Notes: generated by a model not told the origin, from the sequence alone. Counted from the first letter of the stretch, positions 1 to 9,081 are shown. The stretch: 64,000 nucleotides of DNA from Bradyrhizobium sp. CER78 (GCF_029846235.1 NZ_JARVWP010000016.1:123246-187245), one strand, 5' to 3'. Translations and numbers: made by a program.

Positions 1-733
1 GATGTGGCGAAAGACCCGTCGACTGCCGAAATGCGCGCGTGAAGTGGCTTGCTGAGAGCCCGCAGTCGGCCGCCAGATCCGCCAGCGAGATGTCGCCGTG
101 GAGGTTAGCGGCAAGAGCATCCTGCGCCCGCCTCAATTGGCTCGGCGCCAGACCTCCGGTTGGCGGCCGAACCGCCGAGATCATGCCTCCGTATGTCTTG
201 GCGACATGAATGCCGACCGCCAATGTCACGTGATCGACAAAGACGCGGCTGGCCTGGTCGGGCTTCTCAAAAGCGGGAATGAGCGAGGAGGTCAGGGCGC
301 GCATGACGGGATCGTCGATACCAACGCCTGGCTCATAGCGGAGCTCGGCGATGCGGTTTGCCTCTGCATTGTCTGCGATGATGTTCAGTGCGGTCCGGGG
401 AAAATAGAAATGGACGCAGTGACACGCCTTGTTGATATTGAATTGCGGGCTGCGCTTGAGGTCGTAGAGCGTGGTAACTCCCGCCTTGAGGGACGTAACG
501 GGAGCGGCGCGGTCGTCCTCGAAGTACTCGTGAACCGGGTAGTCGACGAGATGATGCCCGATCAAATACGCATCCTCGCGCACGAGCGGTGCGGATATGC
601 CATGCTCCGGATTGTCAGAACGAAGCTCGGTGACCGCAATATCGGTGGTACGAAGCGAGCGTGAAACGAATACAGTTGCCTTCGCTCGTAGCCGTTCGCC
701 GAATCTTTCGCCGTAGCCACTGCTGTCCTGCAT
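1..733 (-). CDS. AraC-family transcriptional regulator, C-terminus cut by window edge
   Basis: An open minus-strand frame of 244 codons begins at an ATG (733) preceded by GGAGG about 7 bases upstream and runs off the left edge. It starts MQDSSGYGERFGERL and ends inside an AraC helix-turn-helix (SASHFTRAFRQSTGLSPH). The first 200 or so residues are a cupin-like sensor region with motifs such as HEYFEDDRAAPVTSLKAG and HFYFPRTAL. The gene matches the next gene (951-1850) nearly segment by segment in the same frame, so the two are tandem paralogues. The second HTH is not visible. The effector is unknown. Confidence 0.85.
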   Translation of the reverse strand, partial: MQDSSGYGERFGERLRAKATVFVSRSLRTTDIAVTELRSDNPEHGISAPLVREDAYLIGHHLVDYPVHEYFEDDRAAPVTSLKAGVTTLYDLKRSPQFNINKACHCVHFYFPRTALNIIADNAEANRIAELRYEPGVGIDDPVMRALTSSLIPAFEKPDQASRVFVDHVTLAVGIHVAKTYGGMISAVRPPTGGLAPSQLRRAQDALAANLHGDISLADLAADCGLSASHFTRAFRQSTGLSPH

Positions 734-950
734 CCCAAGCCTCCGTCGCTTGAGTGCCGCCTGGCCGGTAGCGATGGTCACCGACCCGTCGCACCGAAAC
801 TGCCGTTGCACCCGTAGTCAACTCAGCCAAGGAAGACGTTCGACTCGTCGTGGTCCGTGGCTGGTTTCCCGTAGATTGACGGAGCCATTCAGCCGGCGCT
901 TGAAGAAAATGCGCGAGAATTGTCGATTCCGATCATTTGTCCGGACAATC

Positions 951-1850
951 CTAGTCGCAGTTGCGGCGCCAGGCTCCGGGGCTGATGCCCGCAAGGCGGG
1001 CAAAGACGCGCGTGAAATGGCTCTGGTCGGCGAATCCGCATGCGAGCGCTATATCCGACAGCGACAGCTTGCGGTCGGGCAGGAGGCTCTTCGCCCTGTC
1101 GACCCGGTGTCGCAATAGCCACTGATGCGGCGACAACCCGGTGGATTGTCGGAACGCTCGTGAAAAGTGACTGGTCGAAAGGCTGCAATCGTTCGCGAGA
1201 TCCGCGAGCGAGATATCGCCCTCGAGATCGGCCGCCAGCGTTTCCTCCACACGTCTTCTCTGCCAAGGCGCAAGGCCGCCCTGGGTCGGCCGGGCAGGCC
1301 GCATTCCGCCATAGATCTTGGCGGCATGTGTGCAGGCTGCCAGAGTGACATGTTCGACGAACAGGCGGCTTGCCTGCTCGGGATGCTCGAAAGCCTGTCG
1401 TAGCGAGGCAACCAGGCCGCGCATGACGGCATCGTCGACACCGGTCCCGGGTTGGTATCGCAGTTCATCGATCCGCTTTGCTTCAACTCCATCCGCGACA
1501 AGTTCAAGTGCGGCACGCGGGAAATAGAAGTGAACGCTGTGAAATGGATTATTGATGAGAAACTGCGGGTTACGCTTCATGTCATAAAGCACAGTTTCTC
1601 CAGCTTTAAGCGACGTGACTCCCGCGATTCGTCCGTCCTCAAAATACTCATGAGCCGGATAATCTCGCAGCTGGACCGCGACCAGGAATGCATCCTCGCG
1701 TATCTGGTCACCTGACAGGCCGTGCGGGGGAGCATCGGCGCGCACCTCCGTTACCGCGATCTGGGTATGATGCAAGGTACGAACGAAGGAGGTGGCTTCC
1801 GCCCGCAGGCGCTCACCGAACGCTTCGCCGTAAGCGCTGCTATCGTCCAT
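951..1850 (-). CDS. AraC-family transcriptional regulator
   Basis: Cytoplasmic DNA-binding regulator of 299 residues. The N-terminal ~190 residues form a sensor region (HEYFEDGRIAGVTSLKAG, HFYFPRAAL). The C-terminal ~100 residues carry the paired AraC HTH, with ISLADLANDCSLSTSHFSRA as the first helix set and SLSDIALACGFADQSHFTRV as the second. The ATG at 1850 is chosen over an upstream in-frame start because GGAG sits 8 bases before it and because the partial paralogue at 1-733 starts at the equivalent residue. It lies 217 bases upstream of that paralogue in the same direction. No structural target gene is adjacent, so its regulon is unknown. Confidence 0.9.
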   Translation of the reverse strand: MDDSSAYGEAFGERLRAEATSFVRTLHHTQIAVTEVRADAPPHGLSGDQIREDAFLVAVQLRDYPAHEYFEDGRIAGVTSLKAGETVLYDMKRNPQFLINNPFHSVHFYFPRAALELVADGVEAKRIDELRYQPGTGVDDAVMRGLVASLRQAFEHPEQASRLFVEHVTLAACTHAAKIYGGMRPARPTQGGLAPWQRRRVEETLAADLEGDISLADLANDCSLSTSHFSRAFRQSTGLSPHQWLLRHRVDRAKSLLPDRKLSLSDIALACGFADQSHFTRVFARLAGISPGAWRRNCD

Positions 1851-2015
1851 GATCGGCTCCGTCGACTTCGATGTCGTTAGACGTGCGATCGGAGCAGGAG
1901 AGCCTCCGCCCGAGCCGTCGTGCGACAGCAACAGCTATTTACTCACGCTCATACCGCAGTTGTCTTTACCGATCTTGCTCTCGTACGTTGACCTTCGTGG
2001 AGGGTCTTTTGACTA

Positions 2016-2387
2016 TCATCTACGGCGCTTGCCGCCCATGCGGAATGCACCAGGTGGCACTCCAAACGCGCGGGTAAAGGCCCTGGTGAAGCTCGATTGG
2101 GAAGAAAAGTTACAGATCAGGGAGACTTCTGCAAGGGTGGCATTACCCTCGATGAGTAGCTGCTTCGCTTTCTCCAGGCGGCAACCTCGCACAAACCGGT
2201 GTGGCGATTCCCCCGTCGCCTTTCGGAAAGCCCTCGCGAAATGAAATGGGCTCAGGTTCGCAACGTCGGCCAGGTCCTTGAGACGAATCGGGCTGTGCAG
2301 GTTGGCGTCAATGAATTGCATGACGCGGCGCAGGCGCTGATGATCGAGTGCGGGCGACGACGGCGCTTTATCGCCGGGGCGCGGCAT
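2016..2387 (-). CDS. Single-domain AraC-type DNA-binding protein
   Basis: A 123-residue protein that is almost entirely a double AraC HTH (IRLKDLADVANLSPFHFARA, then ATLAEVSLICNFSSQSSFTR, then GVPPGAFR). There is no sensor domain. The C-terminal tail is basic (GGKRRR). The stand-alone HTH could be a natural short regulator or the surviving C-terminal part of a longer gene; I see no N-terminal remnant in frame upstream. It resembles the gene at 6789-7271 in architecture. The divergent neighbour is the MalT-like regulator. Confidence 0.75.
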   Translation of the reverse strand: MPRPGDKAPSSPALDHQRLRRVMQFIDANLHSPIRLKDLADVANLSPFHFARAFRKATGESPHRFVRGCRLEKAKQLLIEGNATLAEVSLICNFSSQSSFTRAFTRAFGVPPGAFRMGGKRRR

Positions 2388-2628
2388 GTCTACCTCGCCC
2401 GGCGGTCGAAACCGCGCCGTTCATACGTTGTGCAATCGCGCCGTGGCAAAGCAACGCTCCCTCTCCAGTGGTTGATCAATAACCTCGGAGGTGAGTTAGG
2501 CCGCGTTGGGCGGATGCGGCATCACGGAGAACCGTGAATAGCTGGCCACAGACGCAAGCGCCTGCGTTGACAGCAGAAAATTGCCATCGCAGCATTCCGA
2601 ACACGCCACGCGAGGCCGGGAGTGCTGG

Positions 2629-5313
2629 ATGCCGTATTCCAATGAGAGTTCGACGGCAGGCCTGCGCAGAGGACGCTTCTTGCCGCCGCGCGCGCCGGCC
2701 GTCATGGTTGAGCGGGCTCGTCTGGTATCCCAGATCGACGAAAGCGACGCCCGGCTGACGCTGATCTGTGCGCCTGCCGGATTTGGCAAAAGCACGCTGA
2801 TGCAGCAATTGCGCCGGCGTTTCGAGGCGCGCGGCGTGGTTACGATCTGGTTAGCGGTTGAGCCCGCCGACAACGACCTCGGCCGCTTTGTGCAATCGCT
2901 CGCGACGGCCATCGAGGGGTCGCTCGGGAGACCAACGCAAGGTCCGATTCCGGGGCCTTATGCAATTAGTGCCAAACCATCGCAGGGCAAGGCGGCGGAA
3001 CTGATCGAGCGCCTGTCCCTCTCCGAAGTGCCAGTCACCATGTTTCTCGACGATCTCGAACTGATCGTCGATCCGGATGTGTGGGCGTTTGTGCAGCGCC
3101 TGCTTGCCAATCTCGACACGAATCATCGCATCGTCCTTGCCAGCCGTGTCGGGCCTTCGCTCGCGCTCGGCCGGATGCGCGCGCATGGTCAGCTTCTCGA
3201 ACTCGACCACGGAGAACTGCGCTTCACGTCCGAGGAGACCGAGACCTTTCTCGCGCGGCAGAACGTCGGCGCGCCGGTCATCCGGGCCCTGCAGCAGCAC
3301 ACCGAGGGGTGGCCAGCCGTTCTGCAGCTTGCAGCCGTGGCTGTCAGCGGCAAACGCGGTGCGGATGCCTTGCGGTCGATCTCCGGGACGAATGACGGGA
3401 TTGCCGAATATCTGGCTCAGGAGATTCTGGATAGCCGGTCAGCCCCGCAACGCGACTTCCTCCTGCGCTCCGCGTCGCTCGGCCAGTTTTGCGCGGAATT
3501 GTGCGACGCAGCGTTGGAGCGATCCGACAGCCATGAGATGATCGAGCAGATCACGCGCGACAATCTTCTGCTTGTCCCGATCGACGCCGAGGAGCGATGG
3601 TATCGCTATCATCCAGTGCTCGCCGATTTTCTTCGTGCCCGCCTGGCTCACGGCACCAGAGAGGATCTGATCCGTTTGCATCGACGGGCGGCGACCTGGA
3701 CGGCCGCACATGGCTTCACGAGTGAGGCCTTTACGCATTCGCTGGCTGCCAATGACCAGGCACTCGCGGCCGATCTGCTCGAGGCGTCCGCAATGGATGA
3801 TCTCCATTCGGGCCGCGTGACTGACACCGCGCGTGCGATCGCAATGTTGTCCGATACGGAGGTGTACCGTAGGCCGAAATTGCTTCGGGCCGCCGCGTTT
3901 GCCGCGATCTTCGCGCACCGCTATGACGCGGCCAGGCGGTACATGGACATTATTCGGCAGGTCGATGACCGGGCCATGAAGGACGACGAAACCGTCGCGA
4001 TGCAATTGATGCTGCTCGGTTGGACCGACAGTATTCCCGACCTGCTTGGCGCGGTCGACGTGCTGCGAGCTAAGGCGAACAGGTTCGGTCAATTCACCGC
4101 CGGATTGGTCGCTAACGCCAGGGCATTCTGTCACATCGCGCTCGGTGAGTATGTTGAGGCGGAGCGCGATCTGACCGAGGCGCGGCAGGCATGCGAACCG
4201 ATCGACGCTCTCTATGTCCTGAGTTACAGCGCGTGCTTCGCCGCCGCGATCGAGCTCAATGTGGGACAGTTGGCCGTCGCGCGCGCGGCGCTGGAGACTG
4301 CCTTCAATCGCACGATCGACGGAGGCCAACGATACGGCAGCGCCGGTGCGGTTGTCGCGACCTATCTGGCGGAATGCCTTTATGAAGCGAATGAACTCGA
4401 CGCCTGCCAGACCCTGGTCGACGATTATTTGCCGATCGTGATCCAGACGGGAATGCCCGATCACCTGATCGCGCTGCATCGCATAGCCGCCCGGCTGGAT
4501 TTCCTCCGCGGACATACCGATGCCGGTCATGCCGTGCTGGTTCGCCTCGGCGAAATTGGGGCGCGGCGAGGTTTGCGTCGGTTGGTCGCTGCGGCCTGGC
4601 TGGAGCGCTCCTATGCGTCGCTGCGCAGCAACGATCTCGAAAGCGCGCGTCGCAGTCTTGCCAATGGCAGCAATATGACGCTCTGGAAGAGCTTTGGCGC
4701 TTTCCATCCTCATGCCAATGAAATCGATGATGTCGAGATCGCGAACTTTCGCTTGCGACTGGCGACAGGTGAGGGGGGACAGGCGCTGCCGGATATCCGC
4801 ACTGAGCGACAAGCGGCGGAAACCGCGGGGCGTCGACGCAGGGCATTACGACTGCTGCTCCTCGAAGCGCAGGCGCTCGAGACGGCAGGTTACTACCAGG
4901 ACGCTGACGCAGCGTTCGATCGGGCGCTCGTGCGGGCGACCGAAAATGGAATGGTTCGTGTGCTGGCTGACGAGAGCTGGATCGCAAGTTCGCTCGCTGT
5001 TCGCTCGACGGTTGTGGGCGAACCTCACGTGGTTGGCCTGCTGCGCGAGCTGGGGCAACCACCGGTCCTGCCGACCGTCTCGGAGCGGCGGGATGCGTCG
5101 AGTGCTCAGGCGAACATGGCGAGCCGACTGACGACGAGAGAAGTCCAGATCTTGCGGCTCGTCTGGAAAGGAAACTCGAACAAGGCGATCGCTCGCGTGC
5201 TCTTCTTGTCCGAGAATACCGTCGAAACGCATCTGCGGCGTGTCTATGACAAGCTCGGCACCCGCAACCGCACGCAGGCGGCCGCCGTTGCGCATGAAGC
5301 AGGCGTCATTTGA
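2629..5313 (+). CDS. MalT-like LuxR-family ATP-dependent transcriptional regulator
   Basis: Large (about 894 residues) STAND-type regulator. A P-loop (APAGFGKSTL) lies near residues 48-57, followed by an NTPase core (TMFLDDLELIVD as probable Walker B), a long alpha-helical TPR-like sensor middle, and a C-terminal LuxR HTH (LTTREVQILRLVWKGNSNKA, with ENTVETHLRRVYDKLGTRNR). Such proteins bind an inducer and ATP and then activate promoters. The start at 2629 is preferred because GGGAG lies just upstream; an earlier TTG at 2581 and a later ATG near residue 26 are possible. Its 3' end overlaps the convergent receiver gene by 8 bases. Confidence 0.88.
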   Translation: MPYSNESSTAGLRRGRFLPPRAPAVMVERARLVSQIDESDARLTLICAPAGFGKSTLMQQLRRRFEARGVVTIWLAVEPADNDLGRFVQSLATAIEGSLGRPTQGPIPGPYAISAKPSQGKAAELIERLSLSEVPVTMFLDDLELIVDPDVWAFVQRLLANLDTNHRIVLASRVGPSLALGRMRAHGQLLELDHGELRFTSEETETFLARQNVGAPVIRALQQHTEGWPAVLQLAAVAVSGKRGADALRSISGTNDGIAEYLAQEILDSRSAPQRDFLLRSASLGQFCAELCDAALERSDSHEMIEQITRDNLLLVPIDAEERWYRYHPVLADFLRARLAHGTREDLIRLHRRAATWTAAHGFTSEAFTHSLAANDQALAADLLEASAMDDLHSGRVTDTARAIAMLSDTEVYRRPKLLRAAAFAAIFAHRYDAARRYMDIIRQVDDRAMKDDETVAMQLMLLGWTDSIPDLLGAVDVLRAKANRFGQFTAGLVANARAFCHIALGEYVEAERDLTEARQACEPIDALYVLSYSACFAAAIELNVGQLAVARAALETAFNRTIDGGQRYGSAGAVVATYLAECLYEANELDACQTLVDDYLPIVIQTGMPDHLIALHRIAARLDFLRGHTDAGHAVLVRLGEIGARRGLRRLVAAAWLERSYASLRSNDLESARRSLANGSNMTLWKSFGAFHPHANEIDDVEIANFRLRLATGEGGQALPDIRTERQAAETAGRRRRALRLLLLEAQALETAGYYQDADAAFDRALVRATENGMVRVLADESWIASSLAVRSTVVGEPHVVGLLRELGQPPVLPTVSERRDASSAQANMASRLTTREVQILRLVWKGNSNKAIARVLFLSENTVETHLRRVYDKLGTRNRTQAAAVAHEAGVI

Positions 5314-5695
5314 TGGCGTGTTCGGCCCGGCTAGCGAGCGCCTTCTCCAGACAACCGGCCATTGTCAGCGCATCAAGCGGCTTGCGAAGAAAGCAAACCG
5401 CTCCGCTTTGCAGCGCCTTCTCCTGCAAATCCGGTTCGGCCCGTGCCGTGATCATGATCACCGGGAGAGCTCCATGATGCAGGTCAAGCAGCCGTTTGAG
5501 CTCAAATCCATCGATACCCGGCATCTGGATATCCGTGATCGCACAGGAAAATTGCCCGAGCTCGCTGGATTGCAGGAAGGCTTCCGCCGAGGAAAAGACG
5601 CGCACATCGTATCCTAGTGACCGGACCAATCCGGCGAGCGCTTCGCGCATCGAAGGATCATCGTCAACGATCGAGATCAGATGCCCCGCCTGCAT
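5306..5695 (-). CDS. Stand-alone response-regulator receiver (REC) protein
   Basis: A 129-residue single receiver domain. It has the acidic pocket (ISIVDDDPSMREAL), the phospho-acceptor aspartate in AITDIQMPGIDGFE, the conserved threonine in VIMITARAE and the lysine in CFLRKPLD. There is no output domain. Its similarity to FixJ/NodW-type receivers, and the FixJ-like full-length protein 83 bases upstream on the same strand, suggest the pair acts in one phosphorelay. No histidine kinase is present in the window. The gene end overlaps the end of the MalT-like gene. Confidence 0.85.
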   Translation of the reverse strand: MQAGHLISIVDDDPSMREALAGLVRSLGYDVRVFSSAEAFLQSSELGQFSCAITDIQMPGIDGFELKRLLDLHHGALPVIMITARAEPDLQEKALQSGAVCFLRKPLDALTMAGCLEKALASRAEHAIK

Positions 5696-5778
5696 GCTTC
5701 AGCTCCCACGCAGCCGGCTGTAAGCGATTTCGGCTTGCGCCACGTGACTCCACCGGATGGACGCCTGAATCGCTCCGC

Positions 5779-6408
5779 TCATCGGGACTGGTCTTTCAAT
5801 GCGTCCGCCATGCGAACGAGGTCGGCCAGTGACCGTGCTCCCATCTTCCGCATCGCCGCACCGCGGTGGATTTTGACGGTGACCTCGCTCAATCCGAGTT
5901 CAGCGGCGATCTGCTTGTTCAATTTGCCCGCAGTCACGAGCGCCATGACCTCGCGTTCTCTCGGCGAGAGTGTCGCATGCCGGTCCAGAACGGCGACTGA
6001 CTGGGTCTCGCGAGCGCGTCGCAACCGATCGCGATTCAGTGCCAGCGTAACCGCATCAATCATGTCCTGCTCGCGGAACGGCTTTGACAGGAAGTCGACC
6101 GCGCCTGCCTTCATCGCGCGCACCGACATCGGGATATCGCCATGCCCAGTCATCAGGACGACCGGCAACCTGATGCCCAAGCTTGCCAGCTCCTCTTGGA
6201 AGTCGAGCCCGCTGATGCCGGGAAGGCGAACGTCGAGCACGATGCAGCCCGGCCCGTCGAGCCGATCCGCCTTCAGGAATTCGTGCGTCGTGCCATAGGT
6301 TCGTGCGGTCAGGCCCACCGAGCGAAGCAGGCTGTCGAGCCCAAGGCGCTGCGATTCGTCGTCATCGACGATATGCACGACAGGGGTCTCGCTCGACACC
6401 TGAGGCAT
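5779..6408 (-). CDS. FixJ/NodW-like two-component response regulator
   Basis: A 209-residue response regulator: receiver domain (VHIVDDDESQRLGLDSLL, phospho-acceptor in CIVLDVRLPGISGLDFQ, VVLMTGHGDIPMSVRAMKAG, LSKPF) followed by a LuxR HTH (LSPREREVMALVTAGKLNKQ, then AELGLSEVTVKIHRG). This is the FixJ family architecture. The start at 6408 (MPQVSSETPVVHIVDDD) puts the receiver at the N-terminus; the longer frame to 6630 would add 74 residues of unrelated sequence. The cognate kinase is not here. Regulators of this family answer oxygen, flavonoid or redox kinases in rhizobia, but the signal cannot be read from the sequence. Confidence 0.87.
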   Translation of the reverse strand: MPQVSSETPVVHIVDDDESQRLGLDSLLRSVGLTARTYGTTHEFLKADRLDGPGCIVLDVRLPGISGLDFQEELASLGIRLPVVLMTGHGDIPMSVRAMKAGAVDFLSKPFREQDMIDAVTLALNRDRLRRARETQSVAVLDRHATLSPREREVMALVTAGKLNKQIAAELGLSEVTVKIHRGAAMRKMGARSLADLVRMADALKDQSR

Positions 6409-6788
6409 CACAATCCACCCAGCAACTGGATCGGAATCCACTGCGGTATGCCTATCATGGCTCGGTCTCCCGGCATCATCACACAAAGGTATGATAGAGG
6501 GCCCGCCTGGGGCTTCGTGGCGCGACTTCTTGCCGAGGGTCAGTAGCACAGGGAGGCGGCCATCCGAGCCCGCATTTTTGGACGAAACGTGCGCGCGTTT
6601 TACGGATCGATCATTTTTGCCGGGTTGCACCCATACTTAGGTGTGATGCGATAAGTCCCAGGCACGATTGGCGCAACGCGCGACGACGGCGATCCTCGCC
6701 GCATGACAATGCCACGGCGGTGAACCAGTGGTGGCTCCGTACACGAAACGGAAGCGGCAACAAAGAGGATGAGGAAAGGAATCGAAAC

Positions 6789-7271
6789 ATGCTCTTCAGC
6801 TCGCTGGACAAACATGTAGGCGAACATTCGATGTTTCCCTTGCCCACATCCGTTGCGGAAAGAGAACCTCAATCCGCAACGCCGCTCATGGAAGCTCTGA
6901 TGGATCGCGCGCCCGCGCGGAAATCGCCAGCCTTTATTCGCGGTGGAATACCGCCGAGGGTCTTAAGGCGCATTCGCGAGTATATTGACGCCAATATCGA
7001 GCAGCGGATCAGTGTCGAAACGCTGGCTAGGCTCGCGGATCTTTCGGTGTGCTACTTCGTTCGCGCATTCAAACAGTCCGTGGGGCTGACGCCGCACGAC
7101 TACGTGATCCGGCGCCGCGTCGAACGGACAATGAAGCTGCTATCAGACACCAACCTCTCACTTTCGGAGATTGCCCTGGCGGCCGGGTTTGCCGACCAGA
7201 GCCACTGTGCGCGGCGTTTCCGCCAGCACGTTGGGATGTCGCCGCGCGATTTTCGCTGGTCGATACCATAG
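6789..7271 (+). CDS. Short AraC-family DNA-binding protein
   Basis: About 160 residues: an N-terminal low-similarity stretch of ~50 residues and then a complete double AraC HTH (ISVETLARLADLSVCYFVRA, GLTPHDYVIRRRVER, LSLSEIALAAGFADQSHCAR, GMSPRDFRW). The ATG at 6789 is preferred to the one at 6720 because AAGGAA is placed 7-9 bases before it. No ligand-binding domain is present. Divergent from the FixJ-like gene and separated from the next gene, which is convergent, by a hairpin. Target unknown. Confidence 0.78.
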   Translation: MLFSSLDKHVGEHSMFPLPTSVAEREPQSATPLMEALMDRAPARKSPAFIRGGIPPRVLRRIREYIDANIEQRISVETLARLADLSVCYFVRAFKQSVGLTPHDYVIRRRVERTMKLLSDTNLSLSEIALAAGFADQSHCARRFRQHVGMSPRDFRWSIP

Positions 7272-7304
7272 GCCTCGCCAGTCCCCTCGTCCGTTGGGTC
7301 GGTG

Positions 7305-7338
7305 GAAGAGTGGCGATGCAAGCTAGCGTCGCCTCTTC
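7305..7338. terminator. Probable bidirectional terminator hairpin
   Basis: GAAGAG...GCGA..GC pairs with GC.TCGC..CTCTTC around a short loop, with small bulges. It lies in the 115-base gap between the convergent AraC-type gene and the small secreted-protein gene. There is only a weak T-rich run, so the call rests mainly on the hairpin and position. Confidence 0.35.
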
Positions 7339-7386
7339 TTGAAGTGACGCCCTTGCGTCGTCCGTCCACTGCGAGCAATGGCAGCT

Positions 7387-7698
7387 TTATCCACCACACC
7401 GGCTTGCCAACGCATTGTTGAGAGCGTCGATTTCGGAATCGAGAAGTTTGAGATCGCGCAGCAGATTGTTGCCGCGGGCACAGTTCGCCACAATTTGACG
7501 AGCAGTTACCAGTTCATAAAAGGATGCGGCGTAGGCGCGGCACGTCTTCTCGTCGTCTGTGGAGGCTGGGAGGCCGCGTGTGGCCGCCAGGCGGGTGCGG
7601 GACGCGGCGATGTCCGAGGCCGAGACGCACTCTGAAGCCGAACCATGGGACGACGCTAATAACGCGAAGAATGACATGAGAATGGCTGGTCTTGTCAT
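7387..7698 (-). CDS. Small exported protein of unknown function
   Basis: About 103 residues starting MTRPAILMSFFALLASSHGS, a short basic N-terminus plus hydrophobic core ending in SASE, which looks like a Sec signal peptide. The mature part is helical and contains four cysteines (ECVSASD, KTCRAYA, VANCARG, SRCGG), which could form two disulfides in the periplasm. I do not recognise the family. The longer frame to 7809 would put a non-signal segment in front, so the start at 7698 is preferred. Confidence 0.6.
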   Translation of the reverse strand: MTRPAILMSFFALLASSHGSASECVSASDIAASRTRLAATRGLPASTDDEKTCRAYAASFYELVTARQIVANCARGNNLLRDLKLLDSEIDALNNALASRCGG

Positions 7699-8094
7699 TG
7701 GCGCGAGTCCACTATTGTGACAACTGGATGTGCACAACAATTGTCGTTTTGTGGGAGTTAATTCGCGAACGGCCTTGCGGCTATGCGGACGACTTTGCGC
7801 CGGATCCACGTCGATGTGCGTTTCATCGCCGGTGAATCAATCGCCTCTTTGCGACAAGTCCATACAAGATGGCGCCTTCAGATCGACCTAGATTTGATTG
7901 CGTCACACCTGCCCCTCCCTTAGTGTGACATCACGACCCGCGCGGGCGCCTTCGCCTACCGGGATGCTCGCGGTGTGCTGGTAGTCCATGCGTGACGCCG
8001 ACCGGGTCAATTGGGCCGATGGTGCCGCTGCCATCGGCCCACCTTGTCAAACGCCGGGATAGATGGGGGAGGCGCCCGGTAGAGCCTGACAGTT
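7699..8094. other. Intergenic stretch without a convincing gene
   Basis: About 400 bases with only overlapping shadow frames. The one visible structure is a 7-bp inverted repeat, GTCACAC (7902-7908) and GTGTGAC (7923-7929), separated by 14 bases. It could be an operator or weak stem-loop. I see nothing else. Confidence 0.5.
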
Positions 8095-8601
8095 TCACTC
8101 GTTTCTGAATTGGCTCGGAGTCTTGTTCGTCCAGCGGTGGAAAGCCCTCCTGAAATTTGCGGCATCGCTAAAGCCGAGTGCCAGCGCGATGTCCTCATTC
8201 GCCAGCTTCGTTCCGCGCAGGTATTTTGCTGCGATTTGGGTTCGCAGCTCATCTCGCAGACCACGAAAAGACAAGCCTTGCTGGTGGAGTTGGCGGCGTA
8301 GCGAGCGATCGTTGATGCCGAGCATTTTCGCAGCGGCCTCGAAGGTGAGCGGGCTCGCTATGTCCCTGAGCAGGATGGCGCGAATCTTTCCGGCGATTCC
8401 GTTTCGCAATTGCAAATCTCCAAGCAGATCGTCGCATATCGCGACGACGGCAGGATATGTCGTCTTGTTGCCAAGACCGGCTTTTTGGTCCAGATGCCGA
8501 GACTGGAGAACAATTCGATTGGCCGGACGCTCCGTGTCCTGTCTTTGCGCGCGACGGTCGATCCATTGGGCGTGGACGATATCCAGGACAGCTTGCCTGT
8601 T
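8095..8601 (-). pseudogene. Remnant of an AraC-family regulator (C-terminal half only)
   Basis: The frame ends in an intact AraC-type HTH (ASPLTFEAAAKMLGINDRSL, ANEDIALALGFSDAANFRRA, TPSQFRNE), the form seen in OruR-like regulators. Homologous-looking sequence continues upstream of the only ATG (8415): YPAVVAICDDLLGDLQLRN and NRIVLQSRHLDQKAG are in frame. The reading frame then meets TAA at 8602-8604, without an evident start codon or ribosome binding site between. The sensor half therefore appears lost. A 106-residue HTH-only protein from 8415 remains possible. The gene sits just inside the tRNA-Gly att-like site, where truncated genes are common. Confidence 0.6.
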
Positions 8602-8822
8602 TTATTTCTGAATGCGGATTCGCTGGCCTGGGAAGAAGGGCACCAATTTACATCGTGCCGTCTGGTGGCGTGGCATATTCCGCAAAGTTCGGCGTCTGCT
8701 CGGATGAACATAGGCGAACCGACTACCCCCATTCTGACAACGGGGATTTCCTTAATGATTTCAATGGGCGAGAATCACTGAAAATGTCAGAGCGGTTACT
8801 GAAAGCACCAGCGTATTTTGAG

Positions 8823-8867
8823 ACTTCCAAGCTGAATACGAGGGTTCGATTCCCTTCACCCGCTCCA
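8823..8867 (+). other. 3' half of a tRNA-Gly gene, candidate attachment site (att) of an integrated element
   Basis: The 45 bases contain the 3' part of the anticodon loop (TTCCAAGCTG), a variable loop, a perfect T arm (GAGGG-TTCGATT-CCCTT) and the 3' acceptor strand ACCCGC followed by TCCA. This is the 3' half of a bacterial tRNA-Gly. The sequence upstream does not form the D arm or 5' acceptor strand, so it is not a complete tRNA. Integrases that use tRNA 3' ends leave exactly this kind of duplicated fragment at the far end of the element. By orientation, the intact tRNA would lie to the left, outside the window. Confidence 0.75.
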
Positions 8868-9081
8868 GTATTTTCAATCACTTGCGGCACGGTCTCGACA
8901 TCATTCGGGCAAAGGCGCTGCTGCTCCCTCGGACATAATCCGCGCCTTGGTTCACGCCGTGCGGCGTCGGCCAGACCACGCCGAGCGCCTGGCGGGGCGC
9001 GCTGCAACGGCGCGCGGCGTCCGCATTGAACTCGGCCGAAGATAGGGGCGACAAACGATCGGCAGACTGGAGGATCACGAC

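Noticed and set aside
1..8867. Integrase or transposase for the proposed element
   Set aside because: None of the genes in this part has integrase or transposase motifs; if present it lies outside the left edge.
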